Part shown: positions 1 through 8,871 of the stretch, piece after piece | Layout of the letters: each line of letters opens with the position of its first letter | Numbering within the stretch: the first letter of the stretch is position 1 | Origin: CAZDXJ01 sp050303615 | GTDB taxonomy: Bacteria > Pseudomonadota > Gammaproteobacteria > Methylococcales > Methylomonadaceae | Assembly: GCA_050303615.1 (NCBI GenBank) | Contig: JBNLCC010000157.1 | Coordinates: 18,280-82,279, forward strand | Length of the DNA: 64,000 nt | Direction: 5' to 3' | Position numbers and translations under genes: made by a program | Notes under the pieces: model-generated | The model's input: the letters and a program-made list of their open reading frames with translations, nothing else | What the model was told of the DNA's origin: nothing | Database searches by the model: none

Positions 1-598
1 GAGGTTCGGCTGGTAGGCTAGCATGCGTTCCCTGGCCGCTGTAGTGATTTCGCGAAGGCGGGTAGTCCCTTTGTCGTGTTCACGTATTCCCGTGTACGCT
101 CCCCGCGCCAAACGAAGGAGACGCCCGGCGGGACGTAGCACGCAATGCATGGCCTGGCTGGGCGGGCCTTTTTGAATATCCTGTCAGATTGTTGGTGCCG
201 AGAAGGCTTGACCCGTTTCGTTCAACATACTTAACTTTTCGAGTTTTTCAAAAGCCTGCTAGACTTGAGCGGTGTAAATAAAAGGTCTAAATAGTCAAGA
301 GAAAGGTAAAAGAATTACCAACATATTGGTTGACAACAAATTATTCGTATTGTTGGGAGTTAAAATTTTGTCCGGTTCTGTAGCAAATAAACTGTCCGGT
401 TTGTGTGGATCCAAAAGGAGGGGACTAGAGCCGGTCGAGCCGGCTACAGGAAACGCGACAAATGGATAATTGGGGTCAAAGTAAAATATATTTTTGAAAT
501 GAGAATAAATCCTGATGCAACCTGCAACCGCAAGTTTTTATAAGCATATTTGTAGTTTTACATATAAATCAAATAGGATGCGTAACGCTGTTTACATA
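1..598. other. No recognisable gene
   Basis: No open reading frame of useful length and no RNA gene pattern can be seen here. The stretch is AT-richer toward its right end and lies beyond the end of the minus-strand glycan operon. It could hold decayed coding sequence or the promoter region of a gene outside the window, but nothing in it can be named. Confidence 0.5.
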
Positions 599-1559
599 TT
601 AACGTATACTGTTATGGTGTAAACTAACTGCCAGCCACGAGACAAATCCGATAAATACCGCAAGCCAGAGCGTTACAATGCGAGGTGATTGCCGCCGCCA
701 CTGCCGCGGGCGGTTCCATGCCAGCCAGGCTGAGCAACAGTGCCATGGCTGACTCGGTAGTGCCGATTCCGCCGGGGATAAAGGAAGCCGCACCGGCCAG
801 GATGCTTAAACAATAGATCCCCAGCAACAACGCAGGGTTTATGTCGGATCCCATTGCATGAACAATGGCGGCTAATGCGATGCCTTGCGCAGCCCAGGCT
901 ATCATACCGAGCGTGACCGGTATGAGCAGCCGCGATCCCGACAATAAACTGCGGATTACGGCATGCAGATTTGCTGCTGATTCGCCAAGTTTTCGAACAG
1001 GCAGACGCAGCAACATCCAGCCCAATAATCGGGATCTTGCCAATAGTGCGATAGTCAAAATAACGGCAAAGGCGGTAAAAGCCCAGTATTGGTACTGGGG
1101 GAAGGCGGTGACCACCAGAATTGCCACCGTGCTGACCACCACCACGTCCAGCATGCGTTCCGAGAAGAAACAGCCGATGCTTTGGCTATAGCTGACGTTA
1201 AAACGTTTCAGCAAGAGCGAACGAATTGTTTCGCCGACTTTGCCGGGAGTCATGGTCAGCGCGAACCCGGAAAGATAAATGACGGCATTGAGGCGTACAG
1301 GGAGATCGATTTGCAGCCAACGTAAAAGGAGTTGCCAGCGCGTGAAGCGTGCCGTGAAATTCAGCAGGGTCAAGCTGATCAATACCGGCCAAAGGCCTAA
1401 CGGCAGCGACGTCACGGCATCGATTACCTGCGCTCTGCCGGTAACATCCGCCATCGCCACGTAGACTAAAACCTCTGCCAAGCCGAAGACTGCAATTGTC
1501 CTAACCGGGATGTTCGTCGGTGGCGGAATTGTTTTGCAGTCGGATCTATTGTTCTGCAT
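599..1559 (-). pseudogene. Flippase-like integral membrane protein (LPG-synthase TM / UPF0104 type), frameshifted near the C-terminus
   Basis: A multi-helix membrane protein of the family related to the membrane domain of lysylphosphatidylglycerol synthase. The motifs TPGKVGE (about residue 100) and FIPGGIGTTE (near the end) are those of this family. The main frame runs 1559 to 624 and ends in an atypical tail. The family's usual hydrophobic last helix instead continues in another frame down to 599 (IVTLWLAVFIGFVSWL), so there is a one-base insertion or two-base deletion near 681-686. Members often sit in lipid-linked sugar clusters and are suspected flippases; here it is the last gene of the arabinose-type operon. 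The disruption may be real or a sequencing error, and the catalytic role is unknown in any case. Confidence 0.75.
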
Positions 1560-1580
1560 CGCTTTGGAGAATCATCGTTG

Positions 1581-2426
1581 TCAGGATCCCGGCCATATGG
1601 CCCATAATATTGCAGCGATCCACAGGATGACCGTTAACGCTAATTGCCAGTCACTGAGCAGCGCATCGGTCGGGGACTCGCCCCCGTCGAGCGATTCGAC
1701 GACAAACCAGTAGCGGAATAATCCGAAAATAACAAAAGGGATCGTCAGCACCAATTCCGGCCTGACAGTCATCACAAACAGACTGTAGAAAACCAGTGCG
1801 CCGGTGGCGGCCATTTCGGCATAGCGGTCGATCAACGCGACTGTATAATGTGCCAGCACTTTGCGGCCTTCCGTGCTGCTTAACACCAGTTCCTGGCGAC
1901 GCTTTACCGCGGCCAGATATAATGCCAGGCAGAGCGTTGTTACTAGCATCCATGATGAAGGCGGGAGCGACAAAGCGACGGTTCCGCCATAGACGCGCAG
2001 TACAAAACTCACGGCAATCGTAAAGATGTCTATAACCGGTTGATGTTTCAGCACAAGGGAATAAAGGAGATTCAATGCGATATAACCGGCAATGACCAGC
2101 ATAAGCAGAGGAAAATAGAAAAAAGCGATAATCAGCAAACTATACAAAATTCCCAGTAACATATATGCCTGGGTGAGGGTCACGGCTCCCGAAGCAAGGG
2201 GACGTTTTTTGGATTTTTCCGGATGTTTCCGGTCATGTTCCATATCGTGTATATCGTTGACGATATAAGTTGCCGATGATGCGATGCAGAACAGCAGCAT
2301 TGCCGCCAGCGAATCTGCAACCGCGGCCATATCCAAAAAGCTGCCGGAAAAAATCAGCGGCGCCAGTACAAAACCGTTTTTGACCCATTGTTTGAGGCGT
2401 AGTAATGCAATTAATGAAGTGATCAT
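1581..2426 (-). CDS. UbiA-family prenyltransferase, decaprenyl-phosphate phosphoribosyltransferase-like
   Basis: A 281-residue integral membrane protein of the UbiA superfamily. The prenyl-diphosphate/metal-binding motif is NDIHDMEHDRKHP at residues 57-69, followed by K-x2-KRPLASG. This version matches the subgroup typified by mycobacterial Rv3806c (5-phosphoribose-1-diphosphate:decaprenyl-phosphate phosphoribosyltransferase) rather than quinone-synthesis UbiA, in which the second motif and context differ. It would put a phosphoribosyl group on a polyprenyl phosphate at the inner membrane, the first step toward polyprenyl-phospho-arabinose. It lies two bases after gtrA, and DprE1- and DprE2-like genes are in the same strand block. 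The family is clear; the substrate is inferred from context. Confidence 0.82.
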   Translation of the reverse strand: MITSLIALLRLKQWVKNGFVLAPLIFSGSFLDMAAVADSLAAMLLFCIASSATYIVNDIHDMEHDRKHPEKSKKRPLASGAVTLTQAYMLLGILYSLLIIAFFYFPLLMLVIAGYIALNLLYSLVLKHQPVIDIFTIAVSFVLRVYGGTVALSLPPSSWMLVTTLCLALYLAAVKRRQELVLSSTEGRKVLAHYTVALIDRYAEMAATGALVFYSLFVMTVRPELVLTIPFVIFGLFRYWFVVESLDGGESPTDALLSDWQLALTVILWIAAILWAIWPGS

Positions 2427-2428
2427 TT

Positions 2429-2845
2429 TCAGGTTTTGAACGTTAAATGTTTATGGCCGACATAGCTGGTGAATACCGGTATTGCGATGCCGACGAAATG
2501 AGAGATTTCCTTATTGTACAGGGTAATATCCAGCCAGTTGAGCACATAGTGATATAGCAGCATACTGACCAGCCAGGTTTGTCCCAGAGCCGCGACATTG
2601 ACCAGTGTGAAATAAGCGACTTGTTTCGCGGTATGATGCCGGCTTGGCGTAAAGACCAACAATTTATTCAGCGTGAAGGCGGTGATCATGCCGGTGATAT
2701 AGGCGGCAACGATTGCTTCGCTGAAATTGACATATAAGCTGTACCCGATACGGCTGGTGAAATTAATCAACGCGGCAAAACCGCCGACCAGCACGAATTT
2801 AATGAACTGCCGGGATGCAAAAACTCTGCTTATACAGGAAATCAT
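2429..2845 (-). CDS. GtrA family membrane protein
   Basis: A 138-residue protein with four predicted membrane helices and the GtrA-like pattern: an N-terminal QFIKFVLVGG segment, then short helices separated by basic loops. GtrA-like proteins are thought to move or help present polyprenyl-linked sugars across the inner membrane. The start overlaps the stop of the upstream FAD gene by four bases and the end is two bases from the UbiA gene, so translational coupling is likely. In mycobacteria a GtrA-like protein (Rv3789) accompanies the decaprenyl-phospho-arabinose enzymes, which fits this neighbourhood. Confidence 0.85.
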   Translation of the reverse strand: MISCISRVFASRQFIKFVLVGGFAALINFTSRIGYSLYVNFSEAIVAAYITGMITAFTLNKLLVFTPSRHHTAKQVAYFTLVNVAALGQTWLVSMLLYHYVLNWLDITLYNKEISHFVGIAIPVFTSYVGHKHLTFKT

Positions 2846-4128
2846 GCGTTGTTTAGTTGCCGGGCAATTTCCTTGCCGAGTTTGACGCTTTCACAAATAC
2901 TTCGGTCTTCAGGGTAATAATAAGAGGTATCAGCGACATACAGGCCCGTTACCGGAAGCTTTATCGGAGGCAGTTTTGATAAAAATCCCGGTTCGCAGAT
3001 TGGTTGTGCATGGCGATAACGCGATGCAGCCATCGCCAGGATGTCGCCGTCGCTAATTTGCGGATTGATCATTTTCAGATAGGAGCGCACCTTTGCAAAG
3101 AAAATTTCATCGGCATCCTGATACAACGGATTGTCCGCCGGCATATAGTACGGTACGTAGACGATATGGCTGCCGAGGGAATTTAAGTTGGTATATTCGA
3201 CAATGCCGGGAATGTCCATGCGGGAATCATTAATGTTCAGCCAGAAATTTTCGGTTACAGGCTTGCTCAACTTGACCAGAATACAGACGACGGCAATGTT
3301 GTTCAGTTCCTCAAACTGCCGGCGTAGGGTTTCCGGCAGTTCCGGTATCATTCCGCTAACGTAGGGCACGGGCACGGTGCTGACAACCCGGTCGAAGACA
3401 TAGTCGTGTCCGCCGGACCGCATGCCGGTAACCCGGTCATTGCCGATCAACACTTGCTCGACCGGTGAGGCAAGGTGAATCCGGCCGCCCATTTCCTCGA
3501 TAGCTGCCTGCAGGCGCTTGACTATCGTTTCGGAGCCGCCCTCCATATAGCCCATTTGTTCGACCATCATGCTTTTCCTTGACGATCCGACGCGGCGGAT
3601 GCGTGTCCAGATCCACGCAGCCGAAAGATTGGCGGTGAAATGATAAAATTTCAGCTCAAAAAGGCTTTTCCATAAAATATCGTAGGCTTTTTGTCCCAGC
3701 CACTGTTTTAGCCAGGTAACGGCGTCTATTTGGTCCAGTTTCTTCCAGTTGCTGCGTTTAGTCGATGAAAATGCCAACAACCCGTAACGTAATTTGGAAA
3801 TGATATCGAGTTTGGGAAACTTCAATAACGCAACCGGATTTCCCCATTCATACAATGCGCCCTGGAAATAAAACCCCATTTTGGTGTCGGCCCAGCGCAG
3901 TTTGTCTTTTATTTCCAATTCCTCGAGCAGCTCGAATAACGGCTGATCCGGCCCGCATATAAAATGATAATAACGCTCGATGCGGACACCGTCAAAATCG
4001 AACGTCGCACTCATGCCGCCGACTTTGCTGTCGGCTTCGAAAATACTGACCTGCTGTCCGGCTTTTAACAGGTGATAGGCAACGGCAAGACCCATGGGGC
4101 CGGCTCCGATAACTGCGACGTGGCTCAT
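2842..4128 (-). CDS. NAD(P)/FAD-dependent amine-oxidase-like oxidoreductase
   Basis: A 428-residue soluble flavoprotein. It opens with an FAD-binding Rossmann motif, GAGPMGLAVAYHL (residues 8-20), followed by E31 and GGM (38-40). This is the layout of the protoporphyrinogen oxidase / UDP-galactopyranose mutase superfamily. The C-terminus contains GLYVADTSYYYPEDRS, the usual second FAD contact. The substrate is not evident. Close relatives are common in lipid-linked sugar and glycosyltransferase clusters, where they are annotated only as oxidoreductases. It overlaps gtrA by four bases and follows the epimerase by eight, so it belongs to the same operon. A sugar-mutase role is possible but unproven. 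Confidence 0.8.
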   Translation of the reverse strand: MSHVAVIGAGPMGLAVAYHLLKAGQQVSIFEADSKVGGMSATFDFDGVRIERYYHFICGPDQPLFELLEELEIKDKLRWADTKMGFYFQGALYEWGNPVALLKFPKLDIISKLRYGLLAFSSTKRSNWKKLDQIDAVTWLKQWLGQKAYDILWKSLFELKFYHFTANLSAAWIWTRIRRVGSSRKSMMVEQMGYMEGGSETIVKRLQAAIEEMGGRIHLASPVEQVLIGNDRVTGMRSGGHDYVFDRVVSTVPVPYVSGMIPELPETLRRQFEELNNIAVVCILVKLSKPVTENFWLNINDSRMDIPGIVEYTNLNSLGSHIVYVPYYMPADNPLYQDADEIFFAKVRSYLKMINPQISDGDILAMAASRYRHAQPICEPGFLSKLPPIKLPVTGLYVADTSYYYPEDRSICESVKLGKEIARQLNNA

Positions 4129-4136
4129 AAATATAC

Positions 4137-5072
4137 CTAGAAACTTAATTCGTATTGACTGTAAACAGGATGATTAAAGGTTTCATCGATTGCCTTATCA
4201 AACGGCGTCGATGCAACCGCAAAGATATTCGGCCAATCGATGACTTCGAATTCGTCTTTAGCAACCAGTGCCGCTAACTGATCGGCCGTGAATGGCGGGT
4301 TTTTATCAAAAATCGCCCAGATTTTCAAAAGTATATAAAACATTGTATACGGTATGTTTAAAATAAGCGTTTTCGAGCGGATGGCTTTTTTTATTTCACG
4401 AATGATATCGATGTAGTCGACTCGCTGCTGGCCGCTGATATTATAAACCTTGCCGACCGGCTGGTTTTCAATACAGGAAATAATGATATTGCTAAAGTCC
4501 TTTACGTACAAAGGCTGGCGCATGTATTTGCCGTCGCCGGGAATCGGGAATACCGACACTTTCTGCATAAAGCGCGATAGCCAGCCTAAATGCTTTCTAT
4601 CGAACCAGCCGAACATCAACGTCGGCCGCAATACCGAGCAAGGGACGCCGCTTTGCAAAACGATTTGTTCCTGCTGTTTCTTGGTATTGGTATAGTCATC
4701 GTCGGCCGCTGATTCAACGACCGATGAACTGATGTGAATCAGATAAGGTGTTTTATCGCATTGTTTGATGACATTTAAGATATTGCGGGTAGCGACGATA
4801 TTGTTCCTGATAAACGGTTCCTGTTGTTTCGCACCGATTTGCGCTTGCAGCATGACCACCACATCGGCGCCGGCGAATGCCTTTTGCCAGTCGGAGGGTT
4901 CCGCCAGATCAGCTTCGATAACGTCGATTTCCGGATGCAGTCGTTTTAATACCTGAATGTTTGCGTGATGTTTATCGATTACGGTAATGTCGGAAAATCC
5001 CTTTTCTTTTAATTGAACGATCAGGTTTTGACCCACGAGTCCGGCTCCGCCGGGCAGTATGATTTTTTTCAT
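4137..5072 (-). CDS. NAD-dependent epimerase/dehydratase family protein
   Basis: A 311-residue extended short-chain dehydrogenase. The N-terminal nucleotide motif is GGAGLVGQN (residues 8-16). An acidic residue that favours NAD follows strand 2 (VIDKHH). SSSVVES sits at the active-site Ser position. The expected YxxxK is weak (YTNTKKQQEQ: Tyr, then Lys four residues on). It probably changes a nucleotide- or lipid-linked sugar. It lies between the broken glycosyltransferase and the FAD protein, with short gaps on both sides. The exact reaction cannot be deduced. Confidence 0.78.
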   Translation of the reverse strand: MKKIILPGGAGLVGQNLIVQLKEKGFSDITVIDKHHANIQVLKRLHPEIDVIEADLAEPSDWQKAFAGADVVVMLQAQIGAKQQEPFIRNNIVATRNILNVIKQCDKTPYLIHISSSVVESAADDDYTNTKKQQEQIVLQSGVPCSVLRPTLMFGWFDRKHLGWLSRFMQKVSVFPIPGDGKYMRQPLYVKDFSNIIISCIENQPVGKVYNISGQQRVDYIDIIREIKKAIRSKTLILNIPYTMFYILLKIWAIFDKNPPFTADQLAALVAKDEFEVIDWPNIFAVASTPFDKAIDETFNHPVYSQYELSF

Positions 5073-5085
5073 AAATTTTTTTTGG

Positions 5086-7257
5086 TTACTGTTTCAGTTT
5101 AGGTAAAGCAATTGCAAACCATTCCCCGAATTGATCACCATTATCATGAAAATCCAGGTAGATAGCGGTGCCTGCAGGAAGATCCGGAAAAGGCGTCACC
5201 TTTATTTTGTAGTAGCTCCAAGTACCGGTGCTTACCGGGACATCTATTATATCAAGTGTATGAATTCCGTCTTGAGCAACCAGTGTAAGCTTTTGGTTCG
5301 TGGTTACCGGGCCGGTAAAGATTGGTAAAACAATCGATTCAATTATCATTGCGTCAATGGGACCGACACGTAATACGCCGGTTTTATAATCCTGACTATT
5401 CCCCGAAGTCCAGATATCGGCTTTTTGCATCACGGTTTTCGTCTTAGGTAAGTTCAAAATGCGGGGCGGTAATGCGTTAATCTCCCATGCTCCGTTACTT
5501 TCAAGGCCGTAGTGGTGCGTGCGAAAATAATGCTCTCCGGTTAATTGTAATTTCCAGGTACTGAAAGGTCGGTTGTCTTCTTCGGCAGTTCGCAGATACG
5601 GCGCTTGTCGTCATGAACGGCGTAAGCTTTAATAGGCCCCGGCACTTTTTTTACATAACCCTGCCATCCGGTTTTATAAGGTGAAATGGGAAATTGACTG
5701 GCAAGGTCTTTTCTAATGTCGCACGGCACCGCCAAACCAATGATTGTATTTTCCAGGTCAGCAAAAACAACCAATTGCGACGGTTTGGAAACTTCTTTTA
5801 TCCAGCTCCAGCCGGATACTTTTGCCCCATCCCTAATGTCGGGTAAAAGTTGCAAAGCTTCAAAAACACCAAGGCAGCCGCCGTTGTTTTCCGGCAGGAA
5901 TTGTTCATCCAATTTTTTCCCCGGATATTGCTGATAACCCAACTGATAATAAGAGTAGTGGTTTTTTCCAGAAAGACAGATAAATGCGCGGGAAAGTTAG
6001 GATCGGGATGCAGCCTTGTTAAGGCATTATTGTCACGACTACCCACCATCAGTGAAATCAATCCCAATTGCCTTTTAAGGATGCGATTGCCGTTGTCAAA
6101 ATATGGGTAAGCAAATTGATAATTTATTATAGAAATAAAAAGCAGTATGACGATAATCCGCGACGCAATGAAAGCGAAAGAAATCAGGGCCAGACTGCTC
6201 CAACCGATCAAAACCGGTGTGGCATAACGGCTGTCATAGGTTTGTTCGTAACCTGAATGTAATCGGCCTATGGCGGTGGCCAAGGCGGTCAATACAATAA
6301 AACCGGCGATACCCAATAAAGCGAGCTGGTAAATGTTCAACGGTTTAACAAAGAAATGCTTGATCAGGTAACAAGCAAGCAGGGCCAGAAATAACGACCC
6401 GGTAATTTGGCACAGCCGATCAGGAAGGTTTAATCCATGTTTGAATATTCCACCCAAGTAAGTGAGGAGATATTCAATGATCGCCAAGGGGTACTCGGTC
6501 AATAAAACCGCGGGATCGATATGTTGGGGGTTACGTTGATAATCGGAAAAATAAAACCAAGCCGAAGCGGCGAATGTGCAAAGGATTAAGGCTCTTCTGC
6601 CGTTGGATGCTTTTACAAGAACGGCATAAACGAATAGTACCAGGAAAATTAGTATGCCGTTAGCCATTGTAAAAACTGCACAGACTGCCAAAAAAAGACT
6701 GGCAATAAACAGGCTGCGGGCGTACTGCTTCGTAGCATCATCACTAGCCAATGCCTGTAAATATATTGATGAAGCTGAAAAAAATATACGCCAGCAAATT
6801 GGACTTGAAATCCCCTGGTGAGATTTTCCGATTGTATCCAGGAAAATGCACACATCAGTACAAAAGGGATGACCGACCACTTGCGGTTTACCTGCGTATC
6901 AGCCGCTTTTAGGTAAAGTGAAGCGAGCACTGTAACTGATAGTATTTGCGTAAAAAAAATAGTCGTGATTAAAATTTTGTTATCGCAATTTGAAAAGTAA
7001 CAGTCAGCCAGAAAAGTTAATTTTGACGTGGCAATGCGATGATCATTATGCTGGCCGAATAGCAGATCCAGTTTATTTGTGTCGCCTTCAGTCCAATGCC
7101 TAAAAAAATTGATAGCGCCTCCCCATTCGTCCATAAACGGCACCGGGGTATACAGCATCGCCGTTGCGTAAACGGAAGAGAAAAAAACCGATATCGCACC
7201 GATCCATAATAAAAAAACGGACAGGGGGAAATTCGTTTTTTCTCGTAAGAATTTCAT
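5086..7257 (-). pseudogene. GT-C-type membrane glycosyltransferase, broken by three frameshifts
   Basis: Four overlapping reading frames join into one protein of about 720 residues. The N-terminal part starts at 7257. After the first membrane helix it has an acidic pair in PFMDEWGG and then GQHNDHRIA, placed as in GT-C glycosyltransferases that use polyprenyl-phosphate sugars. About ten hydrophobic helices follow, then a soluble C-terminal domain ending FGEWFAIALPKLKQ. Frame changes occur at a 7-A run (6778-6784), a 6-T run (5962-5967), and near 5578-5588. At each break the alternative frame continues sensibly, for example FSTWKLQLTGEHYF after the third. The context suggests an arabinosyl-type transferase. 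The first two breaks lie in homopolymers, so sequencing error is possible. Confidence 0.72.
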
Positions 7258-7382
7258 TTATAGCAATGGCATGATAAATCCTGATTCGGGGCAGTGAACA
7301 TTATTTCATAACCATCAAGCGGTTGCGACAGATAGCAGCAATAACGCATTTTCGATTATTGATATAGGGCGGCAGCGGCTAA

Positions 7383-8036
7383 TCATTGCTTTGTTTTCTC
7401 TGCCGGTTTAGGTAGCGCGACAGCGTACCATCCGCCGAATTGACTGCCGCTGTCGTTAAAATCGAGAAAAAGCAATTGGTTTTTATCCGGTAAGGAATCG
7501 GGCGAAAATTCTATTTTATAAGTAATTCAAGCCGTTTTGTTCTCCGGTATCGCGATGGAACCAATCGTTGCATTGCTGTCGGCGGCAATGATGTCAATTG
7601 TTTGATTGACCGTATTCGGACCGGTAATAATCGGGAAACTGATTTTGTTTAAAAGACCGGCCTGCAGCGGTCCGATGCGCAATTTGCCGACGTTGTAATC
7701 CGAGCCGTTCCAGGAACCCCAAATAATGTTGGTTTTAAGTAATTGTGCGGTTGCCTTCAATTTGGAAACTACCGGATAGTATCCGTTTATCGCCCACGTG
7801 GTATTCGGGTGAACATTAAAACCCCGATATGACCCGCTAGCGGGCGTATCGGTCGGTTTTAGTGCGCCTTGAATAACTTTTTGGCTGAGTGCCTCCTTGG
7901 GAAAATGTTGCTCACCGGCCAACCGGCACACCCTACCGCTGCAAGTAGCGGGATGATAATGATATACAGCTGCAAAAGCTTTAATGAGACAGCTGATAAT
8001 GGCTGTTATTATCTCGCAGAGTTCGGACACTAACAA
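7383..8036 (-). pseudogene. Partial duplicate of the glycosyltransferase C-terminal domain, interrupted by in-frame TGA
   Basis: The predicted product aligns with the last ~150 residues of the neighbouring broken glycosyltransferase. Shared pieces include TTWAING/GAWEINA, GSDYNVGKLRIGPL/SQDYKTGVLRVGPI and TGPNTVNQ/TGPVTTNQ. The open frame stops at TGA 7527-7529. Translation in the same frame beyond it gives ITYKIEFSPDSLP and then FGGWYAVALPKP, matching the other copy. The TGA falls exactly where the other copy has Trp, so a TGG-to-TGA change explains it. The N-terminal 40 residues look out of frame: another frame there encodes a lipoprotein-like LLAAVGCAG segment. It is a truncated, dead or dying copy. 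Confidence 0.7.
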
Positions 8037-8135
8037 TCATTCTGTAGGTAAATACCGCAAAATTAATCAACCGCTTCGCCACGTATGCCTGATCGGCAGT
8101 AACCGACGAAATGTTAGCGGCTGATATGGCGAGTG

Positions 8136-8870
8136 TTAAAGGTTAAGCCGCTTGAATAAATTTTCAGGAAGCATTTTTATAATCAACATGATCCAACGCC
8201 AGAACCAGCGGCTGTAGATGATATTTTTATGATGCGTGAACGCTGCAAATACATCCGCGGCAACCTGTTCCGGTAATGCCGTCAATTTATCAGGCAGCTC
8301 CATCGATGCGGTCATGGCGGTTTTCACAAACCCCGGCTTTACCGTAATGACCTGAACGCCGGATTTATGCAGCCGGTTCCGTAAACCGGACAGATATTCG
8401 CTAAGGCCGGCTTTTGCGGAACCGTAAATATAATTACTTTGCCTTCCCCGGTCGCCGGCGACGGAACTGACCCCGATGATACAGCCGCTGTTACGTTGCT
8501 CGAACAGGTTGGCGAACCGGTTCAGTATCGAAACCGGCCCCGAATAATTGGAATCGATAATCAGTTTGGCCTGCTGCCAGTTTTGCTGCGCTGACTGTTG
8601 CTCGCCCAGCAAGCCGATGACCGATACGACAATATTGGGTAAAACCGGAAGTCCCGCTATGAAATTATCGTGAGACGCATAATCCAAAACGTCGAATTCA
8701 TGTAACGTCACGTCTTGTTGCGAGCGGATCGCAATGTCCTTTGCGGTTTTCTCCAGTTCCGCCGCCCTGCGTGCGGCGAGCTGAACGTCAAAGCCCTGCA
8801 TCGCGAAACAGCGGGCAATGGCGATGCCGATATCCGAGCGGGCACCCAACACAAGAATTTTTTGAGCCAT
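8136..8870 (-). CDS. Short-chain dehydrogenase, DprE2-like (polyprenyl-phospho-ketoribose reductase)
   Basis: A 244-residue classical SDR. The nucleotide motif is GARSDIG (8-14) with R33-R34 after strand 2, which favours NADP(H). A catalytic Ser sits in GVSSVAGDRG and YGSAKAG supplies the Tyr/Lys pair. Its start lies two bases from the end of the DprE1-like gene, the same pairing as mycobacterial dprE1-dprE2, where the two enzymes epimerise polyprenyl-phospho-ribose to the arabinose form (oxidation, then reduction). The hydrophobic C-terminus (WRWIMLIIKMLP) would suit a membrane-associated substrate. The family is certain and the substrate is inferred from the pair. Confidence 0.83.
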   Translation of the reverse strand: MAQKILVLGARSDIGIAIARCFAMQGFDVQLAARRAAELEKTAKDIAIRSQQDVTLHEFDVLDYASHDNFIAGLPVLPNIVVSVIGLLGEQQSAQQNWQQAKLIIDSNYSGPVSILNRFANLFEQRNSGCIIGVSSVAGDRGRQSNYIYGSAKAGLSEYLSGLRNRLHKSGVQVITVKPGFVKTAMTASMELPDKLTALPEQVAADVFAAFTHHKNIIYSRWFWRWIMLIIKMLPENLFKRLNL

Positions 8871-8871
8871 A

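Noticed and set aside
120..180. Hairpin ggcc...ggcc followed by TTTTT near 148-175
   Set aside because: Only four base pairs of stem with a ten-base loop; too weak to call a terminator.
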